Below, piece after piece: positions 1 through 8,349 of a DNA stretch of 64,000 nt. Every line of letters begins with the position of its first letter. Position 1 is the stretch's first letter. The translations under genes and the position numbers were made by a program. The notes under the pieces are model-generated. The model saw only the letters and a program-made list of their open reading frames with translations, was not told the DNA's origin and made no database searches. This DNA is from Gemmatimonadota bacterium (GTDB lineage: Bacteria > Gemmatimonadota > Gemmatimonadetes > Gemmatimonadales > Gemmatimonadaceae), in contig JADKAQ010000030.1 in assembly GCA_016719105.1 (NCBI GenBank), positions 19,325 through 83,324 on the forward strand, given 5' to 3'.

Positions 1-1014
1 GTGGCCATCGACGTCGCCGGTGACAACACGACGTTCTACTGGCCGCACACGCCGGTGCACTACGCGGTGCGCGTGACCGATCGCGAGGATGGCTCACTCA
101 AGAGCGGGCGCATCGCCGCCAGGCGCGTGCGCGTGTCGGCACAGTATCTCGCGGAGGCGCCGGCGATGGGGGGCGGCGCGGGGGCGGTGCCTAACGCCGA
201 CGGGTTGGCGTTGATCGAGGGGAGCGACTGTCTCGGCTGCCACAAGGTCGATCAGGTGTCGATCGGCCCCGCGTATGCGGCGGTCGCGGCGAAGTATGCG
301 CGCGACTCCACGGCCCTCCCGCGCCTCGCGGCGAAGATCCGCGCCGGCGGGACCGGGGTGTGGGGAAAGGTGATGATGCCGGCGCACGCGCAGCTCTCCG
401 ATCGCGACGCGCGACTGATGGCGCGCTACATCCTCGGGTTGGGGCAACGCGAGCCGAGCGAGGCGACTCCGCTCCCCGTGCGCGGGCGCTACCTCCCCCC
501 CGACTCGGCGAGTGCGACGTCCGGGGCCATCGTCCTGCGTACGGCATACACCGACAACGGCGCCAACGGCAGGCTTGGCGTGACGACGGAGACGTCGTTG
601 CTGCTGCGTGCGCCCACGCTGTCGCTGGCCGAGGGTGAGCTGTCGGAAGGGGCGGCGGTGCGGGAGGTTGCCGACATTCCTGGTGATCTGGTGGCGGCGA
701 GTCGGTCGGGCGCCCACGCGCGGATCAGGGGCATCGACCTGACGGCCGTCGGCAGCCTGCTGATCACCGGCGTAGCGCTCGCCCCGGAGAATGCCGCTGG
801 CGGAACGATCGAGGTCCGGCTCGACTCGCCCACAGGGACGCTGCTCGGCACGACGGAGGCGTTGCGCCCGAAAGGCGACAAGCGACTCGACACGTTGCGC
901 CTGCCGGTACCGCCAACGCCGGGGGTGCACGACGTGTACCTCATCTTCCGCAATACGCAGGCGGCGAGCGGACAGTTGCTGTTCTTTCTCTCGACACTAC
1001 ACCTCGAACGCTGA
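1..1014 (+). CDS. C-terminal part of an exported sugar-dehydrogenase-like protein with a cytochrome c domain (5' truncated)
   Basis: The reading frame is open from the first base, so the start probably lies outside the window; the GTG at position 1 is only an in-frame valine codon. The visible 337 residues begin with a beta-rich piece resembling the PKD-like segment that follows the propeller of PQQ-type sugar dehydrogenases. A class I cytochrome c domain follows, with the haem motif C77-L-G-C80-H81 and a downstream VMMPAH stretch that could supply the axial methionine. The last third is beta-rich and resembles a carbohydrate-binding (CBM6-like) module. Periplasmic sugar oxidation passing electrons to the haem is the family expectation; the catalytic domain itself is not visible here. 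Confidence 0.7.
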   Translation: MAIDVAGDNTTFYWPHTPVHYAVRVTDREDGSLKSGRIAARRVRVSAQYLAEAPAMGGGAGAVPNADGLALIEGSDCLGCHKVDQVSIGPAYAAVAAKYARDSTALPRLAAKIRAGGTGVWGKVMMPAHAQLSDRDARLMARYILGLGQREPSEATPLPVRGRYLPPDSASATSGAIVLRTAYTDNGANGRLGVTTETSLLLRAPTLSLAEGELSEGAAVREVADIPGDLVAASRSGAHARIRGIDLTAVGSLLITGVALAPENAAGGTIEVRLDSPTGTLLGTTEALRPKGDKRLDTLRLPVPPTPGVHDVYLIFRNTQAASGQLLFFLSTLHLER

Positions 1015-1038
1015 TACCGACCCCGACGTCCGACCGAC

Positions 1039-1431
1039 ATGCCTCGTCTTCCCGTACCATCCGTCGTCCTGTTCGTCGTCGACGTGCCACGCGTGAGCGC
1101 CTTCTATCGCGAGTTGGCGTCGATGACGCTCCTGCACCAGGACGACGCGCACGTCGTCCTCGCGACCCATGGCCTTGAGCTCGTCGTGCACCAGCTGCGG
1201 GGGGAGCCTCCGGTCACGACGGATACCCTCGGCCGCCCGGCGTTGCGGGAGGACTCGTACTGGAAGCTCGCCCTCCCCGTCGCGAGCATTGCCGCGGCGC
1301 GGACGACCGCGTCCCTGCTGGGAGGCGGACTCAAGTTGCCTGAGCAGGAGTGGGAAGCGCGCGGCTTTCGGGCCTGCGACGGATACGATCCCGAGGGGAA
1401 CGTGATCCAGGTGCGCGAGGCAGTCGAATAG
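1039..1431 (+). CDS. VOC (glyoxalase/bleomycin-resistance) superfamily protein
   Basis: This 130-residue protein starts at ATG 25 bases after the previous stop and has the length of a single VOC unit pair. The N-terminal strand VVLFVVDVPRVSAFYREL and the C-terminal GYDPEGNVIQVREA are typical of the beta-alpha-beta-beta-beta fold of glyoxalase-type proteins. The family uses a divalent metal for isomerisation, dioxygenation or drug sequestration, and the sequence does not fix the substrate. The final strand has the usual metal-ligand glutamate region (QVREAVE). The next gene is convergent. Confidence 0.8.
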   Translation: MPRLPVPSVVLFVVDVPRVSAFYRELASMTLLHQDDAHVVLATHGLELVVHQLRGEPPVTTDTLGRPALREDSYWKLALPVASIAAARTTASLLGGGLKLPEQEWEARGFRACDGYDPEGNVIQVREAVE

Positions 1432-1448
1432 ACTGCCTCAAGACCGGT

Positions 1449-2324
1449 TCATTTCGTGGCCGGCACCGTGCGCGTCGCTTCGGACACTTCACCGGCCATG
1501 AAGTAGCCTAACGCGCGCCGCGCCGGGCGCGTGCGGTTGGCGACGTTGCCGCGCACGCTGGCCGTGGCCACCGCGAAGGGGGAGCCGTCGTTCACCACCT
1601 GATCGGTGAGCGCGACGTAGTAACGATAGCCCGCGTCGGAGAGCGCGATCTGGCGCACCGTGACCACCTGCCCCGGGGCGACCGAGATCCCGCCGTAGGG
1701 CTGGAACTCGCTCACCTGCTTCCCCTCGACCAGGTCGTCGTTGGCGATCACGCGGGCCTTGAAGGCGCTGTCGGCTGCGATGAGGCGCACGCCGTCGACG
1801 AGTTGGTCCCACATGTAGTAGTTCCGCTGCCCCGCCGGGTCGCGCGTGTCGATCGTGGCGCGCAGCCCTTCGCGGGGGCCGATGACGCTGTTGCGCTCCA
1901 TGAAGTACAGCGAGTCGATCGGGGCGACCGACTCGAGCCGGTCGCTTGCCTCATACTGTTCGCCCTCCCAGGTGACGTGCAGCGTGTAGCGCCGCCCGAC
2001 CTGGGCCGCGAACGGGGGGGACAGGTAGAGGCCCGGCTCGTTGGGCGAGGCCGCATAGGTCAGCGTGGTGCCGACGTCGTCGGTGACGCGTACCGCGGCC
2101 CCGGCGGCCGGCGGCGGCGCGGCATTGCTGAAGTAGGCATCCGTGGTCGTCAGGCGCACGCGCTGCGGCACGGCGGCCGTTCCCAGGACCCGTTCGAGGC
2201 GCCCCTCGACGACGAGCAGGCGGTCGCCTGCGGCGACGTCAACATCGACGACGCGCTCGCACGCGGTGAGGACGAGCGACAGGAGGAGAAGCGCCGTCAG
2301 GCGCACGCGATGGTTCTGGCGCAT
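1449..2324 (-). CDS. DUF4249-type outer-membrane-associated lipoprotein
   Basis: The 291-residue product has a lipoprotein signal peptide (positively charged start, leucine-rich core, lipobox LTAC with Cys22). The body begins with a VEGRLERV-like strand typical of DUF4249 proteins and is predominantly beta. DUF4249 lipoproteins are known mainly from Bacteroidota, where they are encoded next to a TonB-dependent receptor. Here the gene lies 13 bases downstream of such a receptor on the same strand, so the two are probably co-transcribed and may form a surface uptake complex. The substrate is unknown. Confidence 0.8.
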   Translation of the reverse strand: MRQNHRVRLTALLLLSLVLTACERVVDVDVAAGDRLLVVEGRLERVLGTAAVPQRVRLTTTDAYFSNAAPPPAAGAAVRVTDDVGTTLTYAASPNEPGLYLSPPFAAQVGRRYTLHVTWEGEQYEASDRLESVAPIDSLYFMERNSVIGPREGLRATIDTRDPAGQRNYYMWDQLVDGVRLIAADSAFKARVIANDDLVEGKQVSEFQPYGGISVAPGQVVTVRQIALSDAGYRYYVALTDQVVNDGSPFAVATASVRGNVANRTRPARRALGYFMAGEVSEATRTVPATK

Positions 2325-2337
2325 GCTGGGCTCCCGG

Positions 2338-4815
2338 CTAGAAGTGGCGGGTGTAGGAGATGCTCGGCACGACGCCGAAGACCGACAGCTGCACCGCTTC
2401 CGAGGTGAGCGGGTTCTTCTCCGACTGCCGGAAGGAGATCGACTGCGCGTTGAAACGGTTGTAGGCGTTGAAGACCCCCAGCTGCAACTCCCCGCGCTTC
2501 GTCTTGCGGGTGAAGGCCAGGTCGAGGCGATGGTAGGCCGGGAGGCGCGCGGCGTTGCGCGGGCCGTACTCGGCGAGGATGAGGCCGTCGACTACGTAGC
2601 GCGACTCGGGGTAGGTCGCGGGGAGCCCGGTGGCGAAGGTGAAGGTCGCCCCTGCATTCCACTTGCGGCTGAGCGGGCGCATGGCGACGACCGAGAGGTC
2701 ATGCGTCTTGTCGTATGGCGAGGCGTACCACTTGCCACCGTTGATCCCGGGGGCGCTGGTGCTCGACGAGGCGACGGCCCGCGAGCCGAAGCGTTGCTCG
2801 GCGCGGCTCAGCGTGTAGCTCACCCATCCCGTCGTGCGTCCCACCTGCCGGCGGGCGAAGAGTTCGAGGCCGTAGGCACGCCCCTCGCCCTGCAGCATGA
2901 GCGTCTCGAGCTTCTCGTTGAGGATGACGTCGGCGCCATCGACGAAGTCGACGACGTCGTGCGAGCGCTTGACGAACGCTTCGGCCGAGAGGTCCCACGC
3001 CTGACCCGGGGTGATACGCTGGACGCCGAACGCCACCTGGTCGGCGCGCTGTGGGCGGAGGTACGGCCCCGCCGGCTCCCAGACGTCGAGCGGCGTGGGC
3101 GAGTTGGTCTTGGAGGCGAGGTGCAGGTACTGCACCGTGCGGGCGTAGCTCGCCTTGACGCTCGTTCCCTCCGAGAGCGAGAAGCGCACCGAGGCGCGCG
3201 GCTCGATCGCACCGTACGCCTTGACCTTGTCGCCCGCGCCGTAGCGCGTGCTGTCGACCACCACGCCGGGCTCGTAGCGTCCGAGCAGCGAGTCGTAGAC
3301 GACGGGAGCGTTGTTGGCGTACTGGAAGATCGTCGCCGTCCCGGTGCGCACGAAGCCGGAGAGGCGCGCGCCGTAGCGCAGCGCCCACCGCTCGCCGAAC
3401 TCGCGCTCCTCACCCAGGTAGAGCGCCCCCGCGGTCGCGCTGCGCTCGGGGACCTGCTTGCGCGAGATGTTCGAGCTCCCCCGCGGGGAGACTTCGCCGG
3501 GATTGAAGCCGTGCAGCGTCCCCTGCAACCCGAACTCGAGGCGATGACCCGCGGACAGGTGCAACGACTCGTCCACCTTGAAGTCGAGGCTCTTCACCCG
3601 CGCGACCCACTGCGCGGAATCGCGCCCGATGGGGAACATTAGGCGATAGTCGTAGTCGCTGGCGGCGAGCGTGACCTTGGAGTAGAGGCGCTCGCGCACG
3701 ATCTCGTTCCAGCGCAGCGTCCCCGACTTGTTCCCCCAGCCGGCGCTGAACATGTCGCCGGCGCCGAAGCGGTCGCGCCCGAGGAAGCCCGAGGCGACGA
3801 GCGTGCCGTGGTCGCCTAACGGCTTGGTCGCCTTGGCGTTGAGGTCGTAGAAGTAGGCGATGGAGTTCTTGATATCAGGGTCGCTCGACGCCTTCGCGAA
3901 GAGGTCGGCGTACGAACGGCGCGCGGCGATGAGCCACGACCCCTTCCCCTTGAGCGGCCCCTCGACCGCGAGGCGCGACGCCAGGAGCCCGATTGTCGCG
4001 CTCCCGGCGAAGTCGTTGGCGTTTCCCTCGCGCTGGCGCAGGTCCACCACCGAAGAGAGGCGCCCCCCGAAGCGCGGCGGGATTGCCCCCTTGTAGAGCG
4101 TCGCGTCGTCGACGGCGTCGGAGTTGAAGACCGAGAGGAAGCCCAGGATGTGGGCCGGATTGTAGATCGTGGCTTCGTCGAGGAGGATGAGGTTCTGGTC
4201 GGCCCCGCCGCCCCGCACATTGATGGCCGTCGTGAAGTCGCTCGACGACGACACGCCGGGGAGCAGGGTGAGGCTGCGGATCGGGTCCACTTCCCCGAGC
4301 GCCGCGGGCACCTGGCGCAGCGTCGTCACGTCCAGTCGCGCGATGCTCATGTCCAGCGACTTGGGATCGATGTCGGCCTGTTCGCTCGTCGCCGTCACCG
4401 CGACGGTGGCGAGCGTGACCTGCGAGCGTTGGAGGGCGATGTCGAGCGTCTGCGAAGCACGCAGGTCGATCGTCGTGTCGAACGGGGCGAAGCCGATCGC
4501 GCGCACCGCCAGCCGGTGTGTGCCCGCGGCGAGCGTGAGGAAGTACACCCCTTCTTCGTTGCTCTCGACCGACACCGTGCGATCGGCGACGACGCGCGCG
4601 TGCCGAACGACTTCCCGCGATTCGGCGCTGCGCAGCGTGCCGCTGATACGGAGCGGGGTGCCGGTTGCAGGCGTCGGACGGGGCGCTGCGGGTGCCTGTG
4701 CGCTGAGCGCGCGGGAAACGACGAGGGGTGCGGCGACAGCCAGCAGCGTCGGAAAGACGAGCGGGCTCTGCAGGATGTTGAGGAACGCACGTACTGTGCG
4801 GAACGGCAGCGACAC
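2338..4815 (-). CDS. TonB-dependent outer-membrane receptor with N-terminal carboxypeptidase-like regulatory domain
   Basis: About 825 residues from the GTG at 4815. The frame stays open to 4956, but only the GTG start puts a charged n-region and hydrophobic core (signal peptide ending near ALSAQ) at the N-terminus. Domains in order: signal peptide; carboxypeptidase regulatory-like beta-sandwich (LRISGTLRSAES...); plug domain with the conserved VNVRGG-like stretch (INVRGGGADQNLILLDEA); a 22-strand-type barrel; and a C-terminal aromatic end (SYTRHF) typical of outer-membrane proteins. It probably imports a ligand using TonB energy together with the DUF4249 lipoprotein encoded just downstream. 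The ligand cannot be read from sequence. Confidence 0.88.
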   Translation of the reverse strand: MSLPFRTVRAFLNILQSPLVFPTLLAVAAPLVVSRALSAQAPAAPRPTPATGTPLRISGTLRSAESREVVRHARVVADRTVSVESNEEGVYFLTLAAGTHRLAVRAIGFAPFDTTIDLRASQTLDIALQRSQVTLATVAVTATSEQADIDPKSLDMSIARLDVTTLRQVPAALGEVDPIRSLTLLPGVSSSSDFTTAINVRGGGADQNLILLDEATIYNPAHILGFLSVFNSDAVDDATLYKGAIPPRFGGRLSSVVDLRQREGNANDFAGSATIGLLASRLAVEGPLKGKGSWLIAARRSYADLFAKASSDPDIKNSIAYFYDLNAKATKPLGDHGTLVASGFLGRDRFGAGDMFSAGWGNKSGTLRWNEIVRERLYSKVTLAASDYDYRLMFPIGRDSAQWVARVKSLDFKVDESLHLSAGHRLEFGLQGTLHGFNPGEVSPRGSSNISRKQVPERSATAGALYLGEEREFGERWALRYGARLSGFVRTGTATIFQYANNAPVVYDSLLGRYEPGVVVDSTRYGAGDKVKAYGAIEPRASVRFSLSEGTSVKASYARTVQYLHLASKTNSPTPLDVWEPAGPYLRPQRADQVAFGVQRITPGQAWDLSAEAFVKRSHDVVDFVDGADVILNEKLETLMLQGEGRAYGLELFARRQVGRTTGWVSYTLSRAEQRFGSRAVASSSTSAPGINGGKWYASPYDKTHDLSVVAMRPLSRKWNAGATFTFATGLPATYPESRYVVDGLILAEYGPRNAARLPAYHRLDLAFTRKTKRGELQLGVFNAYNRFNAQSISFRQSEKNPLTSEAVQLSVFGVVPSISYTRHF

Positions 4816-5052
4816 GAGACGTGGAGTTGGGGGAGCGCGCAGCGTGACCCGTACATTGCAGGTGACGGCACTGTACGTGGCGTCACTCGTACCCCCGCCC
4901 GGACACGGACGATCCGCTCGACGGAAAGGGCTGGTCCACCTACGGGTCCTGGACACGGGAGGATTCTGCCCCGTGGCATGGGTCGTCCGCGGTCTTGGGT
5001 CCTAGATTCCGGCCCGTGCGCTCCACCCCACGTCGCTCTCACCGACCCGGTC

Positions 5053-5370
5053 ATGCTCATCGTCCATGTCTTCGTCCACGTCCTTCCCGGTAGCGTCGAC
5101 CCCTTCGTGGCGGCCTCGCTCGAGAACGCGCGCCACAGCGTTCAGGAGCCGGGGGTCGTCCGGTTCGACCTCATTCAGCAGGAGGATGATCCCGCGCGCT
5201 TCGTCCTGGTCGAGATCTATCGCGATCCCGACGCCCCGGCGCAGCACAAGGCGACCGCGCACTACGCGGCATGGCGCGATGCGGTCGAGCCCATGATGGC
5301 CGAGCCGCGGCGCAGCACGAAGTACCGGGAGATCGCCCCCGGGCCCGAGGGGTGGGAGTACCCGCGCTGA
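5053..5370 (+). CDS. YgiN/LsrG-type antibiotic biosynthesis monooxygenase domain protein
   Basis: This 105-residue protein starts at ATG 5053. It has the ABM pattern: an N-terminal strand, the segment ENARHSVQEPGVVRFDL, then EIYRDPDAPAQHKATAHY and AEPRRS. Such proteins are dimeric alpha/beta barrels. Relatives include quinol monooxygenase YgiN, the autoinducer-2 enzyme LsrG and, more distantly, sugar mutarotases. It lies 233 bases upstream of the fucose operon on the same strand, so an auxiliary role there is possible but unproven. The gap to the operon contains only short G/C-rich direct repeats (GGGAC units near 5430). Confidence 0.8.
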   Translation: MLIVHVFVHVLPGSVDPFVAASLENARHSVQEPGVVRFDLIQQEDDPARFVLVEIYRDPDAPAQHKATAHYAAWRDAVEPMMAEPRRSTKYREIAPGPEGWEYPR

Positions 5371-5603
5371 CGCTCCGCTCGGCGCCGCCCACCGCGCAGT
5401 GGCTCCCGTCGGGCCGCGTCGCGCGGACGGGACGGGACGGGACGCGCGCTCGGCGAGCATCATCCAGGGGAATCGGGTCCTGCTGACCGACAGGGAATTG
5501 GCGGAAGCGCTGGCCGAGGCGATATGATCGTGCGCGCGTAGCCGGCGCGAGAGTCGAGGCCGGCTGCGTCACCGTCCACTGGCCCTCCCGAGTCCCACCT
5601 CAG

Positions 5604-6641
5604 TTGTCCCAGTTGTCTCTCGACACGTCTTCTCCCGCGCCGCGTGGTGACGCCGAACCAGCTGTGCGCGCCTCGGCCCGCGGGCTCGTCGCGCGACTCT
5701 CCCCGGTGCTGGGGCTGGTCGCCGTCGTCCTGATCTTCGCCGTGCTGGCGGACGAGCCAGGGCGCTTCCTCTCGGCGTTCAACCTGCGGGTGGTCCTCTC
5801 GCAGACGGTCATCACGGCGCTTGGGGCGATCGGGATGACGATGATCGTGGTGGGCGGCGGCATCGACCTGTCGGTGGGCGCGGCGATCGCGCTCACGGGG
5901 GTGCTAGCGGCACTCGGGTTGCGCGACGGGTGGTCACCGTCGCTGGCGGTGGCGGCGGCGGTTGCGGCTGGCGGCTTCATCGGATTGGTGAACGGGGCGG
6001 TGATCACGACGCTTCGCGTGGTGCCGTTCATCGTCACGCTGGGGATGCTGGGCACCGCGCGCGGAACGGCGAAGTGGCTGGCGAACGAGCAGACGGTCAA
6101 CGTCCCGCCGTCGTGGGTGAACGACCTCGTGGTGACGATGCCCAAGCCCGCGTGGCTCATCCTCCCGATCGGTGTGTGGGTGGTGATCGTGCTGGCGATC
6201 CTTGCCGCCCTGATGTTGCGCTACACCGTGTTTGGGCGGCGCATCTTCGCCCTGGGCTCCAACGAAGCGGCGGCCCGAGCCTGTGGCATCGACACGACGC
6301 GTCTCAAGCTGGCGATGTACAGCGTGGCCGGGTGCCTGTTTGGTCTCACGGGGGTGATGCAGGTCTCCCGCCTGCGACAGGGCGATCCCACGGTGGCCAA
6401 CGGCGTGGAGCTGGACATCATCGCCGCGGTGGTGATCGGCGGCGGGAGCCTCAACGGTGGTGAAGGGAGCATCGCCGGCTCGCTCATCGGCGCGCTGATC
6501 ATGGCCTTCCTGCGCAACGGCTGTCAGCAGATGGGATGGCCCAACTACATCCAGGAGATCATCATCGGGGTGATCATCGTGCTCGCGGTGGCGCTCGACC
6601 GGGCGCGACTGGCGTGGGCCGAGCGGAGTGCGGCGACGTGA
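5604..6641 (+). CDS. Ribose-type ABC transporter permease (probable L-fucose uptake)
   Basis: This is a multi-pass inner-membrane permease of the RbsC/BPD_transp_2 family with about eight to ten hydrophobic helices. The family landmark GGGIDLSVGA appears after the second or third helix, and GGGSLNGGEGSIAGSLIGALI near the C-terminus. It starts at TTG 5604; another TTG at 5613 or a GTG near 5661 is possible because the first 25 residues are polar. It is the first gene of an operon whose next gene overlaps its stop by one base. The matching binding protein and ATPase are the last two operon genes, with the enzymes between them, an unusual order. Confidence 0.88.
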   Translation: MSQLSLDTSSPAPRGDAEPAVRASARGLVARLSPVLGLVAVVLIFAVLADEPGRFLSAFNLRVVLSQTVITALGAIGMTMIVVGGGIDLSVGAAIALTGVLAALGLRDGWSPSLAVAAAVAAGGFIGLVNGAVITTLRVVPFIVTLGMLGTARGTAKWLANEQTVNVPPSWVNDLVVTMPKPAWLILPIGVWVVIVLAILAALMLRYTVFGRRIFALGSNEAAARACGIDTTRLKLAMYSVAGCLFGLTGVMQVSRLRQGDPTVANGVELDIIAAVVIGGGSLNGGEGSIAGSLIGALIMAFLRNGCQQMGWPNYIQEIIIGVIIVLAVALDRARLAWAERSAAT

Positions 6642-7519
6642 TGTCGGCGCGCGTGCCGCGAGTGGATGCCCACGTTCACCTGTGGGACCCCGCGCTCTTT
6701 GCGTATCCGTGGCTCGACGGGATTCCTGCGCTGCAGCGCCCGTTCGCGATGCACGACTATCCCGGCCTAGGTCGGGACGACGCGCGCTCGGTGGATGCCG
6801 TGGTGGTGGTGGAAGCGAACGTCGTTGCGGGGGCGGGAAGCGTCGAGGCGTCGTGGCTGGAGCAGGTCGCGCGCCATGATAGTCGACTCGCGGGGATCGT
6901 GGCGTTCGTCGACGTGCCTGACCCCATCGCCTGCGAGTGGGCCGTCAGGAACCTCAAGCGCTACCGTCACGTCGTGGGGGTGCGCCACAACATCCAGGGG
7001 CATCCGCCCGGCTACGCCACGCACGCGGCGTTCGTGAACGGGGTGCGCATGTTGGCGGTGTCCGACTTCCCATTCGATCTGTGCATCACCGCGTCGCAAC
7101 TCGCCGAGGTGACGACGCTCGTCAAGCGCTGCCCCGAGATTCGTTTCATCCTCGATCACTGTGGCAAGCCGGACATCGCCCGCGGTTCGTTCGATGAATG
7201 GCGCCACCGGATCGATGCACTCGCCGAATTCGACACCGTCTGCTGCAAGCTCTCCGGGCTCTTCACCGAGGCCGGTCCTGGGCGATGCGACGCCGACACA
7301 CTGCGTCCATACGTGAAGCACGTGGTCGAGGCCTTCGGTCCGCGGCGCGTGATGTACGGCTCCGACTGGCCCGTGTGCACCCTCGCCGGGAGCGCCGAGG
7401 ACTGGCACACCATCGTCAGCGACATCGTCGGCGGGCTCTGCTCGCGCCACGAACGCGACGAGATCTTCGGGGGGACCGCGGTTCGCGCCTATCGACTTTC
7501 CATCAATACGCCGGCATGA
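6641..7519 (+). CDS. Amidohydrolase-family sugar lactonase (probable L-fucono-lactonase)
   Basis: The 292-residue protein starts at an ATG overlapping the permease stop by one base; the frame extends upstream, but only into the permease gene. Metal-binding hallmarks of COG3618 are present: VDAHVHLW with H11 and H13, a histidine in ILDHCGKPD, and the C-terminal GSDWPV with D242. Family members hydrolyse L-rhamnono- or L-fucono-lactones to the open acid. Lying directly before a KDF-type dehydrogenase and an L-fuconate dehydratase, it most likely performs the lactone-opening step of L-fucose oxidation. A 4-base ATGA overlap couples it to the next gene. Confidence 0.85.
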   Translation: MSARVPRVDAHVHLWDPALFAYPWLDGIPALQRPFAMHDYPGLGRDDARSVDAVVVVEANVVAGAGSVEASWLEQVARHDSRLAGIVAFVDVPDPIACEWAVRNLKRYRHVVGVRHNIQGHPPGYATHAAFVNGVRMLAVSDFPFDLCITASQLAEVTTLVKRCPEIRFILDHCGKPDIARGSFDEWRHRIDALAEFDTVCCKLSGLFTEAGPGRCDADTLRPYVKHVVEAFGPRRVMYGSDWPVCTLAGSAEDWHTIVSDIVGGLCSRHERDEIFGGTAVRAYRLSINTPA

Positions 7520-8307
7520 CAGCCACCGAGCCTTCGTCCATTCACGACCTCAGCGGGCGCGTCGCCGTCGTCACGGGCGGTGCGTCGGGGATCGGGCAGG
7601 CCATCGCCCGCCTCTTCGCGCGCCGCGGCGCCCGCGTGGCCATCCTCGACCTCGCCGACGCGAGCGAAACAACGGATGGCATCCGAGCCGACCACGCGCA
7701 CGCGTTGCACCTGACGTGCGACGTGACCAATCAGCACGCGGTCGACGCCGCCTTTCGCGAGGTGGCCGAGCGCCTGGGGCCGGTCGACATCCTGGTCAAC
7801 AGCGCGGGCGTCGCGCACGTGGGAAACATCGAACAGACATCCGAGGCCGATCTCGATCGCGTGTACGCGGTCAACGTGAAGGGGGTCTACAACTGCCTGC
7901 GCGCCGGAGTCGCGGCGATGAAGGGGCGTGGCGGGGCGATCCTCAACATCGCCTCCGTAGCATCCACCGTCGGGATCGCCGACCGCTTCGCCTACTCGAT
8001 GAGCAAGGGGGCGGTGCTGACGATGACGTACTCGGTGGCCCGCGACTACGTGCACGAGAAGATTCGCTGCAACTGCGTGGCGCCGGGGCGCGTGCACACG
8101 CCGTTCGTCGATGGCTTCCTCGCCAAGTCGTACCCCGGGCGCGAGGCGGAGATGTTCGAGGCGCTCTCGCGCACGCAGCCGATCGGGCGAATGGGGAGAC
8201 CGGAAGAGATCGCCGAACTGGCGCTCTTCCTCTGCTCCGACTCGGCCGCGTTCATCACCGGGAGCAACTTCCCGATCGACGGCGGCTTCGTGTCGCTCAA
8301 GATGTGA
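7516..8307 (+). CDS. Short-chain dehydrogenase, probable 2-keto-3-deoxy-L-fuconate dehydrogenase
   Basis: This is a 263-residue classical SDR. The cofactor motif TGGASGIG is at residues 20-27, NSAG follows in mid-domain, and the catalytic set S147, Y160, K164 (YSMSK) is complete. The aspartate at the end of the second strand (AILDLAD) suggests NAD preference. Co-translation is likely because its ATG overlaps the lactonase stop (ATGA). In the non-phosphorylative L-fucose pathway of Xanthomonas, an SDR oxidises 2-keto-3-deoxy-L-fuconate to the 2,4-diketo acid, and the position next to L-fuconate dehydratase supports that role. It could instead oxidise L-fucose itself. Confidence 0.82.
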   Translation: MTATEPSSIHDLSGRVAVVTGGASGIGQAIARLFARRGARVAILDLADASETTDGIRADHAHALHLTCDVTNQHAVDAAFREVAERLGPVDILVNSAGVAHVGNIEQTSEADLDRVYAVNVKGVYNCLRAGVAAMKGRGGAILNIASVASTVGIADRFAYSMSKGAVLTMTYSVARDYVHEKIRCNCVAPGRVHTPFVDGFLAKSYPGREAEMFEALSRTQPIGRMGRPEEIAELALFLCSDSAAFITGSNFPIDGGFVSLKM

Positions 8308-8349
8308 GGGTGCGATGCATGTCTCCTGCCTAACGGGCGCGCGCTGACG

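Noticed and set aside
2143..3642. A 499-codon plus-strand frame within the TonB receptor gene
   Set aside because: Arg/Val/Asp-rich shadow of the receptor; no start context or family similarity.
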